From: Micromonospora rhizosphaerae
Lineage (GTDB): Bacteria; Actinomycetota; Actinomycetes; Mycobacteriales; Micromonosporaceae
Assembly: GCF_900091465.1 (NCBI RefSeq)
Contig: NZ_FMHV01000002.1
Location: 2,542,001 to 2,606,000 of the forward strand
Direction: 5' to 3'
Length of the DNA: 64,000 bases
Every line of letters begins with the position of its first letter. The first letter of the stretch is position 1. Below, in pieces: positions 25,825-34,425 of the stretch. The notes beneath the pieces were generated by a model that was given only the letters and a program-made list of their open reading frames with translations, searched no databases and was not told the origin of the DNA. The position numbers and the translations under genes were made by a program.

Positions 25825-28122
25825 TCAGCGGACGTAGACGAGGCCGTCCGTGATGACCCGCGGGCGGCCCGACGTGCCGGCCACCACGATCTTCACGGTG
25901 TGCCGGCCGCTGCCGGTCCAGCTCTTCGCCCAGACCACCTGCCGGTACTTGACGGTGCTGGAGTAGAGGTCCACCGTGCTGACCTTCACGCCGTCGACGT
26001 AGATGTGCGCCTGGCCGGAGGTGGACGTCTTGGTGGCGACGAAGGACACCGAGCGGCCGGTGAAGACCCAGCTCAGCGACGCCCCGCCGGCGGTCGCCGT
26101 GAGCGCCGACCCGCCGAGGTAGTTGCTGCTCGTGTAGGTGCCCCAGGTGCCGGTGCGGGTGGCCTTGGCCTCCGGGATGAAGACCGGCGTCCAGCTCGCC
26201 GAGGAGGTGGCGGTGTTACCCGACCAGTCCTGCGCCCGCATCGACCAGGCGGTGGTGACACCCGGCTTGGTGGTGGTGCCGTAGCTGCCGCTCGCCGCGA
26301 AGGTACCCGTGGTCGGCGCGGTCAGCGCGACCGACCGGACGGCCACGTTGTCCGCCGACCGCCAGCCCAGCGTCACCGGCACGACCGTGCTGCTCACCCC
26401 GCCGGTACGCAGCGACAGGGTGGGCACCTGCGAGAAGGTCGGCGCGGTGGTGTCGGCGACGACCGTCTGCGCGGGGGTCGTCGCGGTACGGCCGAGCGTG
26501 TGCACGCCGCGCACCTGGACGGTGTGCGTGCCCTGGGCCAGCGTGAGCGCCGCCGAGCGGGCGGTGCCCGCCGTGGTCGCGACGACCGACCCGTCCACCA
26601 GCACCTCGAACCGGGAGATGAGGGCGCTCGGCGTGCTCACCGACCAGGAGGCGGTGGTCGTGGTCTTGGTGTAGTAGGTGGTGCCGTTCTTCGTGCCGGT
26701 CAGGCCGGTCAGGGCCAGGCCGTACACGCTGGCGGCCTTGCTGCGGATGACCCCGAGCTGGCCGTAGAGCGCGTCGCCGGGACACTCGGTGGCCACCGCG
26801 TCCCGGTGCCCGCCGATCCGGTTGAAGGTCACCTGCTGGCCCAGGGCGTACTTGCCGTCCACCCCGGAGGTCAGGGTGACCTTGCCGAGCGGGTCGTTGC
26901 CGTACTGGCCGAGCTTGTAGGCGGCGACCTGCGCGATGGCGTCCTGCGTCGCGGCGGGGATACCGGTGCTGATGTACGTCCCGAGCACGGCGATCGCCGA
27001 GGTGTCGGTGTTGAAGCCGTAGGTGTGGGCGCCGATCACCGGCTTGTCGATGCCACCCTTGCGGCCCTCGAAGACGACGCCGCACTTGTCGACCAGGAAG
27101 TTGTAGCCGATGTCGTTCCAGCCGTTGCTCTTGACGTGGTAGACCTCGATGCCCCGGACGATGGCGGCCGAGTCGGCGCAGCTGTAGGTGTTGGTGCCGG
27201 CCGTGTGGTGCACCCAGAACGCCTTGACCGTGGTGCCGTACGACGGCGGTTCGGTGACGATGGACTCGTCGGCCTTCCACTCGGCGCGGGTGACCACCTT
27301 CGGGGTGGGGACCGGGCTCGTGGGGGCGGGGGCGGGAGCCGCGGAGGTCGAGGTGGTGGCGGTGGGCGCCGGGGCCGAGGTGGTGGTCGGCGCGGGGGCG
27401 GTGGTCTCGGCCGGTGGCGGGGCGGTGGTCTCGGTGGGGGCCGGCGCGGTCGTGCTGGTCTCGGTCGGCGCCGGCGCGGTCGTCGTGGTGTCCGTCGGCG
27501 CCGGGTCGGTCGGGGTGGGCTCCAGCGCCCGCACCTCGGCGACCGGCTGGAAGCGCTCCGGCCGCGCCTGGCCGACGCCCGCCGCGGCGACCTTGCGGCG
27601 CTTCGGCTGGCCCGGGTCGACCAGTTCCAGGCGCAGACCGGCGGGGATCCGGTCGCTCACCCGGCCGCTGGCCGTCACGGCGCGCACCTCGACCCCGTCG
27701 GAGAAGCCGACCCAGAGCGGGTCGGTGCCGCCCCGCGCCTTGCCTGCGGTCGCCGCAGAGCCGGTCTCGGGTCCGAAGTGGCCGTCGATTTCGAGCGGCC
27801 GCCAGTCCGACCAGCCGCCGCCGACCGCCCTGGTGCGGACGGAGATCGTGCCCTTGAAGTCGAGCTTCGGGTTGGTCCAGGTCACCCCGACCATGGCGAA
27901 GCGGTCCGTGTCCCGCTGCGGGATGCTCACCTCGCGGCCGTTCGCGGCCGGGAAGTCCACGGTGTGCAGGGCGGTGGTGACCGGTCCGTCCGCAACCCAC
28001 TTGGCCGCGTCGTCGCCGAAGCCCACCGCGACGATGCCCGCGGTGCCGGCGACGGCGGTGGCCACTATCGCGGCCCCGATACCGGCCGTCCGGCCGCTCC
28101 AGCGTATCCCCGTCAATTTCAC
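25825..28122 (-). CDS. Secreted N-acetylmuramoyl-L-alanine amidase (PGRP domain)
   Basis: 765 residues from a GTG with a perfect GGAGGGA box; the longer frame to 28158 lacks one. A signal or anchor segment (about 15-45) is followed by a beta-rich domain (about 50-195), a Pro/Thr/Ala linker (about 205-285) with repeated APAPTET units, and a PGRP/Amidase_2 domain (about 290-460) with zinc ligands H305/H306 (VHHTAG), H439 (GHRD) and C447 (TECPG). Ig-like modules and a final carbohydrate-binding-like domain (about 640-765) follow. It should cleave the stem peptide from MurNAc outside the cell, in wall turnover or attack on other bacteria. Confidence 0.92.
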   Translation of the reverse strand: MKLTGIRWSGRTAGIGAAIVATAVAGTAGIVAVGFGDDAAKWVADGPVTTALHTVDFPAANGREVSIPQRDTDRFAMVGVTWTNPKLDFKGTISVRTRAVGGGWSDWRPLEIDGHFGPETGSAATAGKARGGTDPLWVGFSDGVEVRAVTASGRVSDRIPAGLRLELVDPGQPKRRKVAAAGVGQARPERFQPVAEVRALEPTPTDPAPTDTTTTAPAPTETSTTAPAPTETTAPPPAETTAPAPTTTSAPAPTATTSTSAAPAPAPTSPVPTPKVVTRAEWKADESIVTEPPSYGTTVKAFWVHHTAGTNTYSCADSAAIVRGIEVYHVKSNGWNDIGYNFLVDKCGVVFEGRKGGIDKPVIGAHTYGFNTDTSAIAVLGTYISTGIPAATQDAIAQVAAYKLGQYGNDPLGKVTLTSGVDGKYALGQQVTFNRIGGHRDAVATECPGDALYGQLGVIRSKAASVYGLALTGLTGTKNGTTYYTKTTTTASWSVSTPSALISRFEVLVDGSVVATTAGTARSAALTLAQGTHTVQVRGVHTLGRTATTPAQTVVADTTAPTFSQVPTLSLRTGGVSSTVVPVTLGWRSADNVAVRSVALTAPTTGTFAASGSYGTTTKPGVTTAWSMRAQDWSGNTATSSASWTPVFIPEAKATRTGTWGTYTSSNYLGGSALTATAGGASLSWVFTGRSVSFVATKTSTSGQAHIYVDGVKVSTVDLYSSTVKYRQVVWAKSWTGSGRHTVKIVVAGTSGRPRVITDGLVYVR

Positions 28123-28230
28123 AGTTGAGTCCCTCCGAATGATCTCACCGGAGGGCACAGCGTAATCAATGTCTGAGGCGTTACATCGCGGCCCGTCGCC
28201 GCGGCCTGCCGCCGGGTCTCCCGCAGGGCA

Positions 28231-28677
28231 TCAGGTGCCCCGGCGCATCGGGGTGTGCGGGATGCCGTCCTCGACGTACTCGGCGCCGCTGACCGTGAAG
28301 CCGTGCCCGGCGTAGAAGTCGACCAGGTACGTCTGCGCCTCGAGCACGCACGGCCGGTCGCCGATCAGGGCCAGGGCCTCGGTCATCAGCCGGCCGGCCA
28401 GCCCGCCACCGCGGGCGGCCGGAGCGACCACGACCCGGCCGATCCGGGCCACGCCGCCCGGGTCGGCCAGGATCCGGAGGTACGCGACGATCTCCCCGTC
28501 GCGGGTCAGCCAGAGGTGCCGGGTGCCGGGTTCGACGTCCCGGCCGTCCAGTTCCGGGTACGGGCACGCCTGCTCCACCACGAACACGTCGATGCGCAGC
28601 CGGAGCAGGTCGTGGAAGGTACGGGCGTCCAGGTCGGCGAACGCGGCGACCCGGACCTCGATGGTCTGCGGCGGCAT
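28231..28677 (-). CDS. ElaA-like GNAT acetyltransferase
   Basis: 148 residues, ATG at 28677. The ElaA pattern is clear: FHDLLRLRIDVFVVEQACPYPELDGRD near the N-terminus in outline, then acetyl-CoA loop residues RIGRVVVAPAARGGGLAGRLM, and the end LVDFYAGHGFTVSGAEYVEDGIPHTPM. It transfers an acetyl group from acetyl-CoA to an unidentified amine. No strong ribosome site is present, so translation may be weak or leaderless. Confidence 0.9.
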   Translation of the reverse strand: MPPQTIEVRVAAFADLDARTFHDLLRLRIDVFVVEQACPYPELDGRDVEPGTRHLWLTRDGEIVAYLRILADPGGVARIGRVVVAPAARGGGLAGRLMTEALALIGDRPCVLEAQTYLVDFYAGHGFTVSGAEYVEDGIPHTPMRRGT

Positions 28678-28758
28678 CCCGCGATCGTAGGCGGTCAGTC
28701 GGGGCCCGCTGGAGGGCGTCGGGGGCGGCGCCCGTCGCCCGTGCGGAGGACAACACCA

Positions 28759-28815
28759 CGGGGAGCGACATGCCTCTTCGGCAGATTCACTGCCTCCCAG
28801 GCATATCGCTCCCCG
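28759..28815 (-). terminator. Long hairpin, probable terminator of the Cys-rich gene
   Basis: Arms at 28759-28775 and 28799-28815 pair over 16 of 17 positions around a 23-base loop that contains two copies of TGCCTC. It is about 50 bases beyond the stop of the leftward Cys-rich gene and upstream of the acetyltransferase gene. Confidence 0.6.
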
Positions 28816-28868
28816 GGTATGTGCCGGGGCGGCGCGACCCCTGGCGTCGAGTGTGGGCCCGGTGCTGG

Positions 28869-29129
28869 TCAGGCCGGGCGGGCGCCGACGGCGTCGCGGA
28901 CCTCGGCACCCTGGGCGCCCTCCACCGCCCGGGCACAGTGCGCGCAGCAGAAGAAGCGCCCGGACACCTCGACGCCGTGGCCGACGATCTTGATCTGGCA
29001 GTGCTCGCAGATCGGCGCCATCCGGTGGATCGCGCACTCGAAGCTGTCGAAGGTGTGCACCGCCCCGCTGGCCGTGCGGACCTCGAACGCCCCCCAGTAG
29101 TCGTTACCGCATACCTCGCAGGTAGCCAT
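28869..29129 (-). CDS. Small Cys-rich zinc-ribbon-like protein
   Basis: 86 residues. Eight cysteines and three histidines form metal-binding-like clusters: CEVCGNDYW, FECAIHRMAPICEHCQIK and FCCAHCARAVEG. The layout resembles a double zinc ribbon or TRASH-like domain. It has no membrane segment. Starts at an ATG after a GGGGGG run. It is divergent from the CBM48-like gene. The function is unknown; metal binding is inferred from the cysteines only. Confidence 0.82.
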   Translation of the reverse strand: MATCEVCGNDYWGAFEVRTASGAVHTFDSFECAIHRMAPICEHCQIKIVGHGVEVSGRFFCCAHCARAVEGAQGAEVRDAVGARPA

Positions 29130-29286
29130 TACAAAACCCCCCGATATGGACACGTCACCCCAGCGTCGAGCAGCCGACACATCCGGGCAACCGAAACCGG
29201 CGAACCTGAACCCGCTCGACGGCGAGTCGCCCCCGGCGTGTCGCGCGTTAGGCCTGGTGACCGCCCCGACACCCCCGGAGGAACAC

Positions 29287-29562
29287 GTGATCAAGCGGAG
29301 CAAGCTCTTCGGCAACCGGATTCGGGTCACCTTCTGCCTGCCGCGGGACACCCCGCCCGGCACGGTGAGCGTGGTGGGCTGCTTCAACCACTGGGAGCCC
29401 GGTCGGCACGAGCTGGTGGCCCGCCGCAACGGCACCCGCACGGTGACCGTCAACCTCGGCCCGGGCGAGTACCACTTCCGCTACCTGGCCAGCGGCGGGG
29501 TGTGGCTGGACGACGACTCCGCCGACGAGGTCGACGGGCAGGGCAGCCGACTGCTGCTCTGA
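29287..29562 (+). CDS. Small CBM48 / AMPK-beta-like glycogen-binding protein
   Basis: 91 residues, GTG with a perfect GGAGG box. The sequence is a single early-set Ig-like domain: VTFCLPRDTPPGTVSVVGCFNHWEPG-type strands with the W of the glycogen-binding site, then YHFRYLASGGVWLDDDSADE. Stand-alone copies of this isoamylase N-terminal domain occur in actinobacteria. It probably binds alpha-glucan; there is no catalytic module. Confidence 0.88.
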   Translation: MIKRSKLFGNRIRVTFCLPRDTPPGTVSVVGCFNHWEPGRHELVARRNGTRTVTVNLGPGEYHFRYLASGGVWLDDDSADEVDGQGSRLLL

Positions 29563-29602
29563 CCACCGGGCGCCACCGGGGCGACGGCGCCCGGCGCCCC
29601 GG

Positions 29603-30013
29603 TCAGCCCTCCCTCGGCTCCAGCCGCAGGGAGATCGAGTTCACGCAGTGCCGGGTGTCCTTCGGGGTGAAGCCCTCACCCTTGAAGACGTGTCCCAGGT
29701 GGCTGTCGCACCGCGCGCAGCGGATCTCCGTACGGACCATGCCGAGGCTGCGGTCCTCGATCTCCTTCACCGCGCCGGGGATGGCGTCGTCGAAGCTCGG
29801 CCAGCCGCACTGCGAGTCGAACTTGGTGTCGCTGCGGAAGAGTTCCGCGCCGCAGGCCCGGCAGTGGTAGACGCCGCGCGTCTTGGTGTCGACGTACTCG
29901 CCGGTCCACGGCGACTCGGTGCCGGCTTCGCGGAGCACCCGGAACTCCTCGGGGCTCAGCCGGACCCGCCACTCTTCCTCGGTACGGGGCAGTTCGCTCT
30001 CGGAAAGACTCAC
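29603..30013 (-). CDS. msrB: Peptide-methionine (R)-S-oxide reductase
   Basis: 136 residues, GTG start. All MsrB features are seen: zinc ligands C51/C54 and C99/C102, the CGWPSF motif with a possible resolving C69, and catalytic C123 in RHCVNSISL. It reduces methionine-R-sulfoxide in proteins. It is divergent from the LigD-type polymerase gene with only 47 bases between the starts, so both promoters overlap. Confidence 0.96.
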   Translation of the reverse strand: MSLSESELPRTEEEWRVRLSPEEFRVLREAGTESPWTGEYVDTKTRGVYHCRACGAELFRSDTKFDSQCGWPSFDDAIPGAVKEIEDRSLGMVRTEIRCARCDSHLGHVFKGEGFTPKDTRHCVNSISLRLEPREG

Positions 30014-30060
30014 CGCTCAACGGTACGCCGGGCGTCGGTGGCATCGCATATCGTCGCCGA

Positions 30061-31089
30061 ATGGGTGGCACCAAGGCAGCAGTCGAGGAGATCGAGGTCG
30101 CCGGGCACACCGTACGGCTGAGCAGCCCGGACCGACTGATCTTCCCGCAGCGCGGCTTCACCAAGGCGGACGTCTTCCACTACTACCTGTCGGTCGGCGA
30201 GGGGATCATGCGCGCCCTGCGGGACCGGCCCACCACGCTGCAGCGCTTCCCCCAGGGCATCGAGGGGGAGATGTTCTTCCAGAAGCGGGTGCCGGCCCGG
30301 GGCGTCCCCCCGTGGATCCGCACTGCGGAGATCAGCTTCCCAAGCGGCCGGACGGCCGCGGAGCTCTGCCCCGCCGACCTGGCGCACGTCGCCTGGGCCG
30401 CCCAGATGGGCACGGTGGTGTTCCACCCCTGGCCGGTCCGCGCCGCCGACGTGGACCGCCCCGACGAGCTGCGGATCGACCTGGACCCGCAGCCCGGCAC
30501 CGACTTCGCCGACGCGGCGGCCGCCGCCGGCGAGCTGCGCGGGCTGCTGGCCGAGCTGGGCGCCATCGGCTGGCCGAAGACCTCCGGCGGCCGGGGCGTG
30601 CACGTCTACCTGCGCATCCACCCGCAGTGGACGTTCGTCGAGGCGCGCCGGGCGACGATCGCGCTGGCCCGGGAGCTGGAACGCCGCCGTCCCGACCTGG
30701 TCACCACCGCCTGGTGGAAGGAGCAGCGGGGCAGCCGGGTGTTCGTGGACTTCAACCAGATGGCCCGGGACCGGACGATCGCCTGCGCGTACTCGCTGCG
30801 GGCCAACGCCCGGGCCACGGTCTCCACCCCGGTCGACTGGGACGAGCTGACCGAGGTCGATCCGGACGACTTCGACCTGGGCAGCGTGCCGGCCCGGCTG
30901 GCCGAGCGGGGCGACCCGCACGCCGGCATCGACGACGCCCCGTGGGACATCACCCCGCTGCTGGAGTGGGCCGAGCGGGACGCCGCCGCCGGCCAGGGCG
31001 ACCTGCCGTACCCGCCGGACCATCCGAAGATGCCCGGCGAGCCGAAGCGGGTGCAGCCCTCCAAGGACCGCGACCGGCCCCGGGGCTGA
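30061..31089 (+). CDS. LigD-type polymerase/primase domain protein (NHEJ)
   Basis: 342 residues. It is the stand-alone polymerase domain of bacterial NHEJ: RLIFPQRGFTKADVFHYY near the start, catalytic D140 and D142 in LRIDLDPQPG, H181 in SGGRGVHVYL and D230 in VFVDFNQ. There is no ligase or nuclease module; an ATP-dependent ligase lies separately at 43628-44740. No ribosome site precedes the ATG, and a TATCGT -10-like box ends 6 bases before it, so the mRNA may be leaderless. No Ku gene is in the window. Confidence 0.93.
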   Translation: MGGTKAAVEEIEVAGHTVRLSSPDRLIFPQRGFTKADVFHYYLSVGEGIMRALRDRPTTLQRFPQGIEGEMFFQKRVPARGVPPWIRTAEISFPSGRTAAELCPADLAHVAWAAQMGTVVFHPWPVRAADVDRPDELRIDLDPQPGTDFADAAAAAGELRGLLAELGAIGWPKTSGGRGVHVYLRIHPQWTFVEARRATIALARELERRRPDLVTTAWWKEQRGSRVFVDFNQMARDRTIACAYSLRANARATVSTPVDWDELTEVDPDDFDLGSVPARLAERGDPHAGIDDAPWDITPLLEWAERDAAAGQGDLPYPPDHPKMPGEPKRVQPSKDRDRPRG

Positions 31090-31187
31090 GCAGCCTGGAA
31101 TAACGATCATGTAACGGGCGCGAACCTTTCCTGACCCGTCGCCGCTTTCTCTGGTCGTCGGCCCGACGGGGGCCAGGGGAGGGCCGG

Positions 31188-34100
31188 ATGAGACTGGTGT
31201 GGAGGCGGGCCAGCGCGGCGCGCGGACTGCTGCTGGCCGCGGTCGCCGCGGCCCTGGTCGCGGTCGCGTTGGTCACCGGGCTCACCGACTACAACCGCCG
31301 GGCGGTGGAGGCCGGCCAGCGGGCGCTGCTCGCCGGCGCCCCACTGGAGGAGCGCAGCCTGTTGGTGACCGGTTCCGGCGGTCGGGACGCCGCCGAGCTG
31401 GCCACCCGGGACCGGGCGGTCCGCGACGGATTCGCCCACGGACTCGGCGGCGTGCCGGTCACCGTGAACGGCGCGCGGTACGGCGGTGGCCGGGAACTGA
31501 CCGGAGACCTCGGCCCGAAGGTCCGAGCCGACGACGACCCCGTCTTCGCCAACCTCGCGGCCTTGGACGACCTGCCCGCGCACGCCGAACTGGCCGGCGG
31601 TGCCTGGCCCTCCGCCGGGGCGAGCCCACTGCAGGTGACGCTGCCGGAGAGGGTCGCCGCCGCGCTGGGGATGACCGTCGGTGAGCGGGTGCCGATGCTG
31701 GACCGCAGCACCGAGCGGGCCAGCGAGGTGGTGCTCGCCGGGACGTGGCGGCCGCGTGACCCGGCCGAGCCGTACTGGCGGTTGGCGCCCGGGGTGGGAG
31801 CGGGCAGCGCGGCGGAGTCCGACACCTCGTACGGGCCGTTCGTGCTGGACCCGGCGGACTTCGCCGCGACCTTCCCGGGCTCGGTCTCGGCCTGGTGGGT
31901 GGTGGAGCCGGATCTCACGGCGGCGGCCCGGGACGGCGGGCTGCTCGACGTCCGGCAGGCCTTCGCCGACGCCGTCAACGAGGTGCCCGAGGCGGCCGGG
32001 CTCGGCTCCTCCGCCCAGGTCGTCAACTCGATGGACCGGTTGCTGAACCGGATCGCCCGGGCCGATCTGGTGGGGCGGTCCTCGTTGGCCACCCCGGTGC
32101 TGCTGATCGTGGTCCTCGGCGGGTACGCGTTGGTGCTCGTCGCCGCGCTGCTGCACGAGGACCGGCGGAACCAGACCGCCCTGCTGCGGGCGCGGGGTGC
32201 CGCGCGGCGGCAGTTGGCCGGGCTCGCCGCCCGGGAGGCGACCCTCGTCGTCCTGCCGGCCGCGGTGCTCGGGCCGCTGCTCGCCGGTGAGGCGCTGCGG
32301 CACGTGGGCGGCCGACCGTCCGGCCCGGCGCTCGCCGCCGACAGCACCACGCTGCTCTGGGCGGTGGCGTTGGCTGCCGCCGCCGGCTGTCTGGTGGCGA
32401 TGGTCGCCCCGACGTTTCGCGGGGCCGGGACGTACGTGGCCGACCTGGCGGCGCGGTCCCGACCCGACCGGTCCGCCACCGTGCAGCGGGCCAGCCTCGA
32501 CCTGGTGCTGGTCGGGTTCGCGGTGCTGGCCTGGACGCAGCTGCGTCAGTACTCCTCGCCGGTGACCGGCGCCGCCGGGCGGCTCGGGGTGGACCCGCTG
32601 CTGGTCGCCGCGCCGACTCTGGGCGTGCTGGCCGGCGCGGTGGTGGCGCTGCGGCTGCTCCCACCCGCGACCCGGTTCGCCGAACGCTTCGTCGACCGGC
32701 GGCTCTGGACGGCGACCATCCTCGGCATGTGGCAGGCGGGTCGCCGCCCGCACGCCGGGCCGGTGCTGCTGCTCGCCCTCGCGGTCGGCGGCAGCACCCT
32801 GGCCTGGTCGCTGGTCGCCACCGGCGAGCGGTCCCTGGTCGACCAGGCCAACCACACCGTCGGCGCCGACCTGCGGCTCACGGAGCGCGACGGAGTCGCC
32901 CCGATCGGCCGGGCCGGGGAACTGGCGGCGCTGGCCGGGGTGGACCGGGCGCTGCCGGCCTGGCGGGACGAGATCCGGGTCGGCCGCGCCGACCTGCCCG
33001 CCACCGTGGTGAGTCTCGACGCGGCGGCCGCGGCCGAGGTGGTGCGGCTCGACGAGCGGCTGGCCGGCGAGCCGGTGCCGGCGCTGTTCGACCGGCTGGT
33101 CCGGGCGCGGAGCGCGCCGGCCGGGGTCGACCTGCCCGCCGGCACGCGGTCGGTCACCGGCACCGTCCGCACCCCGGTGCGCGACGCCGTGCGCCCGCAT
33201 CGGATCGCCGTGTCGATGCTGTTGACCCGGGCGGACGGGCTGGCCTTCCGGCTGCCGGTGGCCAGCACGGGCAGCGACGGCCGGCCGGCGCCGTTCACCG
33301 TGGCGCTGCCCGACGCCGGGAGCCTGCGGCTGGCCGGATTCGAGGTCGACGGTGGTGACGTGGCCGGCCGGGCGTACCGGCTGGAGGTGACCGACCTGCG
33401 TGTGGTCGGCGCCGACGGGACGGCCCGACCGGCGCAGCTCGGCGACGCGTGGGCGGGGATCAGCGCTGACCCGAACGGTGGTGAGGTGACCACCTCGGCC
33501 ACGGCGACGGCGCTGTCGGCCGAGAACAAGGTGACGTTCCTGCCCGGCGGCCAGTTCGCGTTCCAGGATTCCTCCCGCTTCGCCGTGGTGCCCGCCGGCG
33601 ATAACCGGCCGGTGCCGGCGCTGATGACCCCCGGGGTACGCAAGGCGCTGAGCCTGCGCGACGGGGACACCGTCACCCTCTCGCTCTCCGGCGTGTCACT
33701 GGCGGTCACGCTGGTCGGCGAGGTGGCTGCGGTGCCGGCCACCACCGGGGAGGGCGTGCTGGTGGACCTGCCGGCGGCGACGGACTGGCTGGTCCGGGAC
33801 CAGGGCACGGTCCGGCCGGTGCAGGAGTGGTGGCTGAGCACGGACGACGGTGGGTATCCCGCGGCGGCCCGCGCGGCGGCGGCCCTGCCCGGCACCACGA
33901 TGCTGGACCGGCGGGAGCTGGCCGAGCGCGCCGCGGGAGACCCGTACTGGCGGGGCGCCCGGACCGGGCTGCTCGCGGCCGCGATCGGTTCGGTGCTGCT
34001 GGCCCTCGTCGGGTTGATGGTCGACGTGTGGGCGACGGTCCGGCACCGGTTGGGGGAGTTCGCCGTGTTGCACACGCTCGGCGCCAGCCCACGGCTGTTG

Positions 34101-34382
34101 GCCCGGGCGCTGCTGGCCGAGCAGACCTTCCTGGCCGGGATCGGGGTCGGGGTCGGGTTGCTGCTGGGCGCGGTCGTGGGCGTGACGATGGCCCCGCTGG
34201 TCATCCTCACCCCGTCGGCCAGCCGGCCGGTGCCCGAGGCGGCCTTCGTGCTGCCCTGGGGGCCGATCGGGCTGACCGCGCTCGGCCTGTTGCTGGCGGC
34301 GCTGGCCTTCAGCGCGTTCATCGCCCTCGGCATCCGGCAGCGGGTGGCGGCGGCGCAGCTGCGGATCGGGGGAGACCGGTGA
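31188..34382 (+). CDS. ABC transporter permease, large FtsX-like
   Basis: 1064 residues with an AGGGGAGGG box. One N-terminal membrane helix (about 10-30), an extracytoplasmic domain, a first FtsX core (about 290-420), further helices near 430-550, a second large extracytoplasmic domain (about 560-910) and a C-terminal FtsX core (about 920-1050). This duplicated MacB/LolE-like arrangement is typical of actinobacterial exporters. It opens a four-gene operon: the second permease begins 44 bases after this stop, and two ATPases follow. Substrate is unknown; lipoprotein, peptide or antibiotic export are possibilities. Confidence 0.9.
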   Translation: MRLVWRRASAARGLLLAAVAAALVAVALVTGLTDYNRRAVEAGQRALLAGAPLEERSLLVTGSGGRDAAELATRDRAVRDGFAHGLGGVPVTVNGARYGGGRELTGDLGPKVRADDDPVFANLAALDDLPAHAELAGGAWPSAGASPLQVTLPERVAAALGMTVGERVPMLDRSTERASEVVLAGTWRPRDPAEPYWRLAPGVGAGSAAESDTSYGPFVLDPADFAATFPGSVSAWWVVEPDLTAAARDGGLLDVRQAFADAVNEVPEAAGLGSSAQVVNSMDRLLNRIARADLVGRSSLATPVLLIVVLGGYALVLVAALLHEDRRNQTALLRARGAARRQLAGLAAREATLVVLPAAVLGPLLAGEALRHVGGRPSGPALAADSTTLLWAVALAAAAGCLVAMVAPTFRGAGTYVADLAARSRPDRSATVQRASLDLVLVGFAVLAWTQLRQYSSPVTGAAGRLGVDPLLVAAPTLGVLAGAVVALRLLPPATRFAERFVDRRLWTATILGMWQAGRRPHAGPVLLLALAVGGSTLAWSLVATGERSLVDQANHTVGADLRLTERDGVAPIGRAGELAALAGVDRALPAWRDEIRVGRADLPATVVSLDAAAAAEVVRLDERLAGEPVPALFDRLVRARSAPAGVDLPAGTRSVTGTVRTPVRDAVRPHRIAVSMLLTRADGLAFRLPVASTGSDGRPAPFTVALPDAGSLRLAGFEVDGGDVAGRAYRLEVTDLRVVGADGTARPAQLGDAWAGISADPNGGEVTTSATATALSAENKVTFLPGGQFAFQDSSRFAVVPAGDNRPVPALMTPGVRKALSLRDGDTVTLSLSGVSLAVTLVGEVAAVPATTGEGVLVDLPAATDWLVRDQGTVRPVQEWWLSTDDGGYPAAARAAAALPGTTMLDRRELAERAAGDPYWRGARTGLLAAAIGSVLLALVGLMVDVWATVRHRLGEFAVLHTLGASPRLLARALLAEQTFLAGIGVGVGLLLGAVVGVTMAPLVILTPSASRPVPEAAFVLPWGPIGLTALGLLLAALAFSAFIALGIRQRVAAAQLRIGGDR

Positions 34383-34425
34383 CCGGGTGGAGCGGAGCGA
34401 CAACCAGGAGCGCGGAGGCGGCGAA

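Noticed and set aside
27290..27530. GC-rich direct repeats
   Set aside because: They code for the Pro/Thr linker of the amidase and are explained by that protein.
25813..28128. 771-codon plus-strand frame opposite the PGRP amidase gene
   Set aside because: Composition is Arg/Gly/Asp-rich without domains, typical of antisense to GC-rich coding DNA; the minus strand has a complete amidase.
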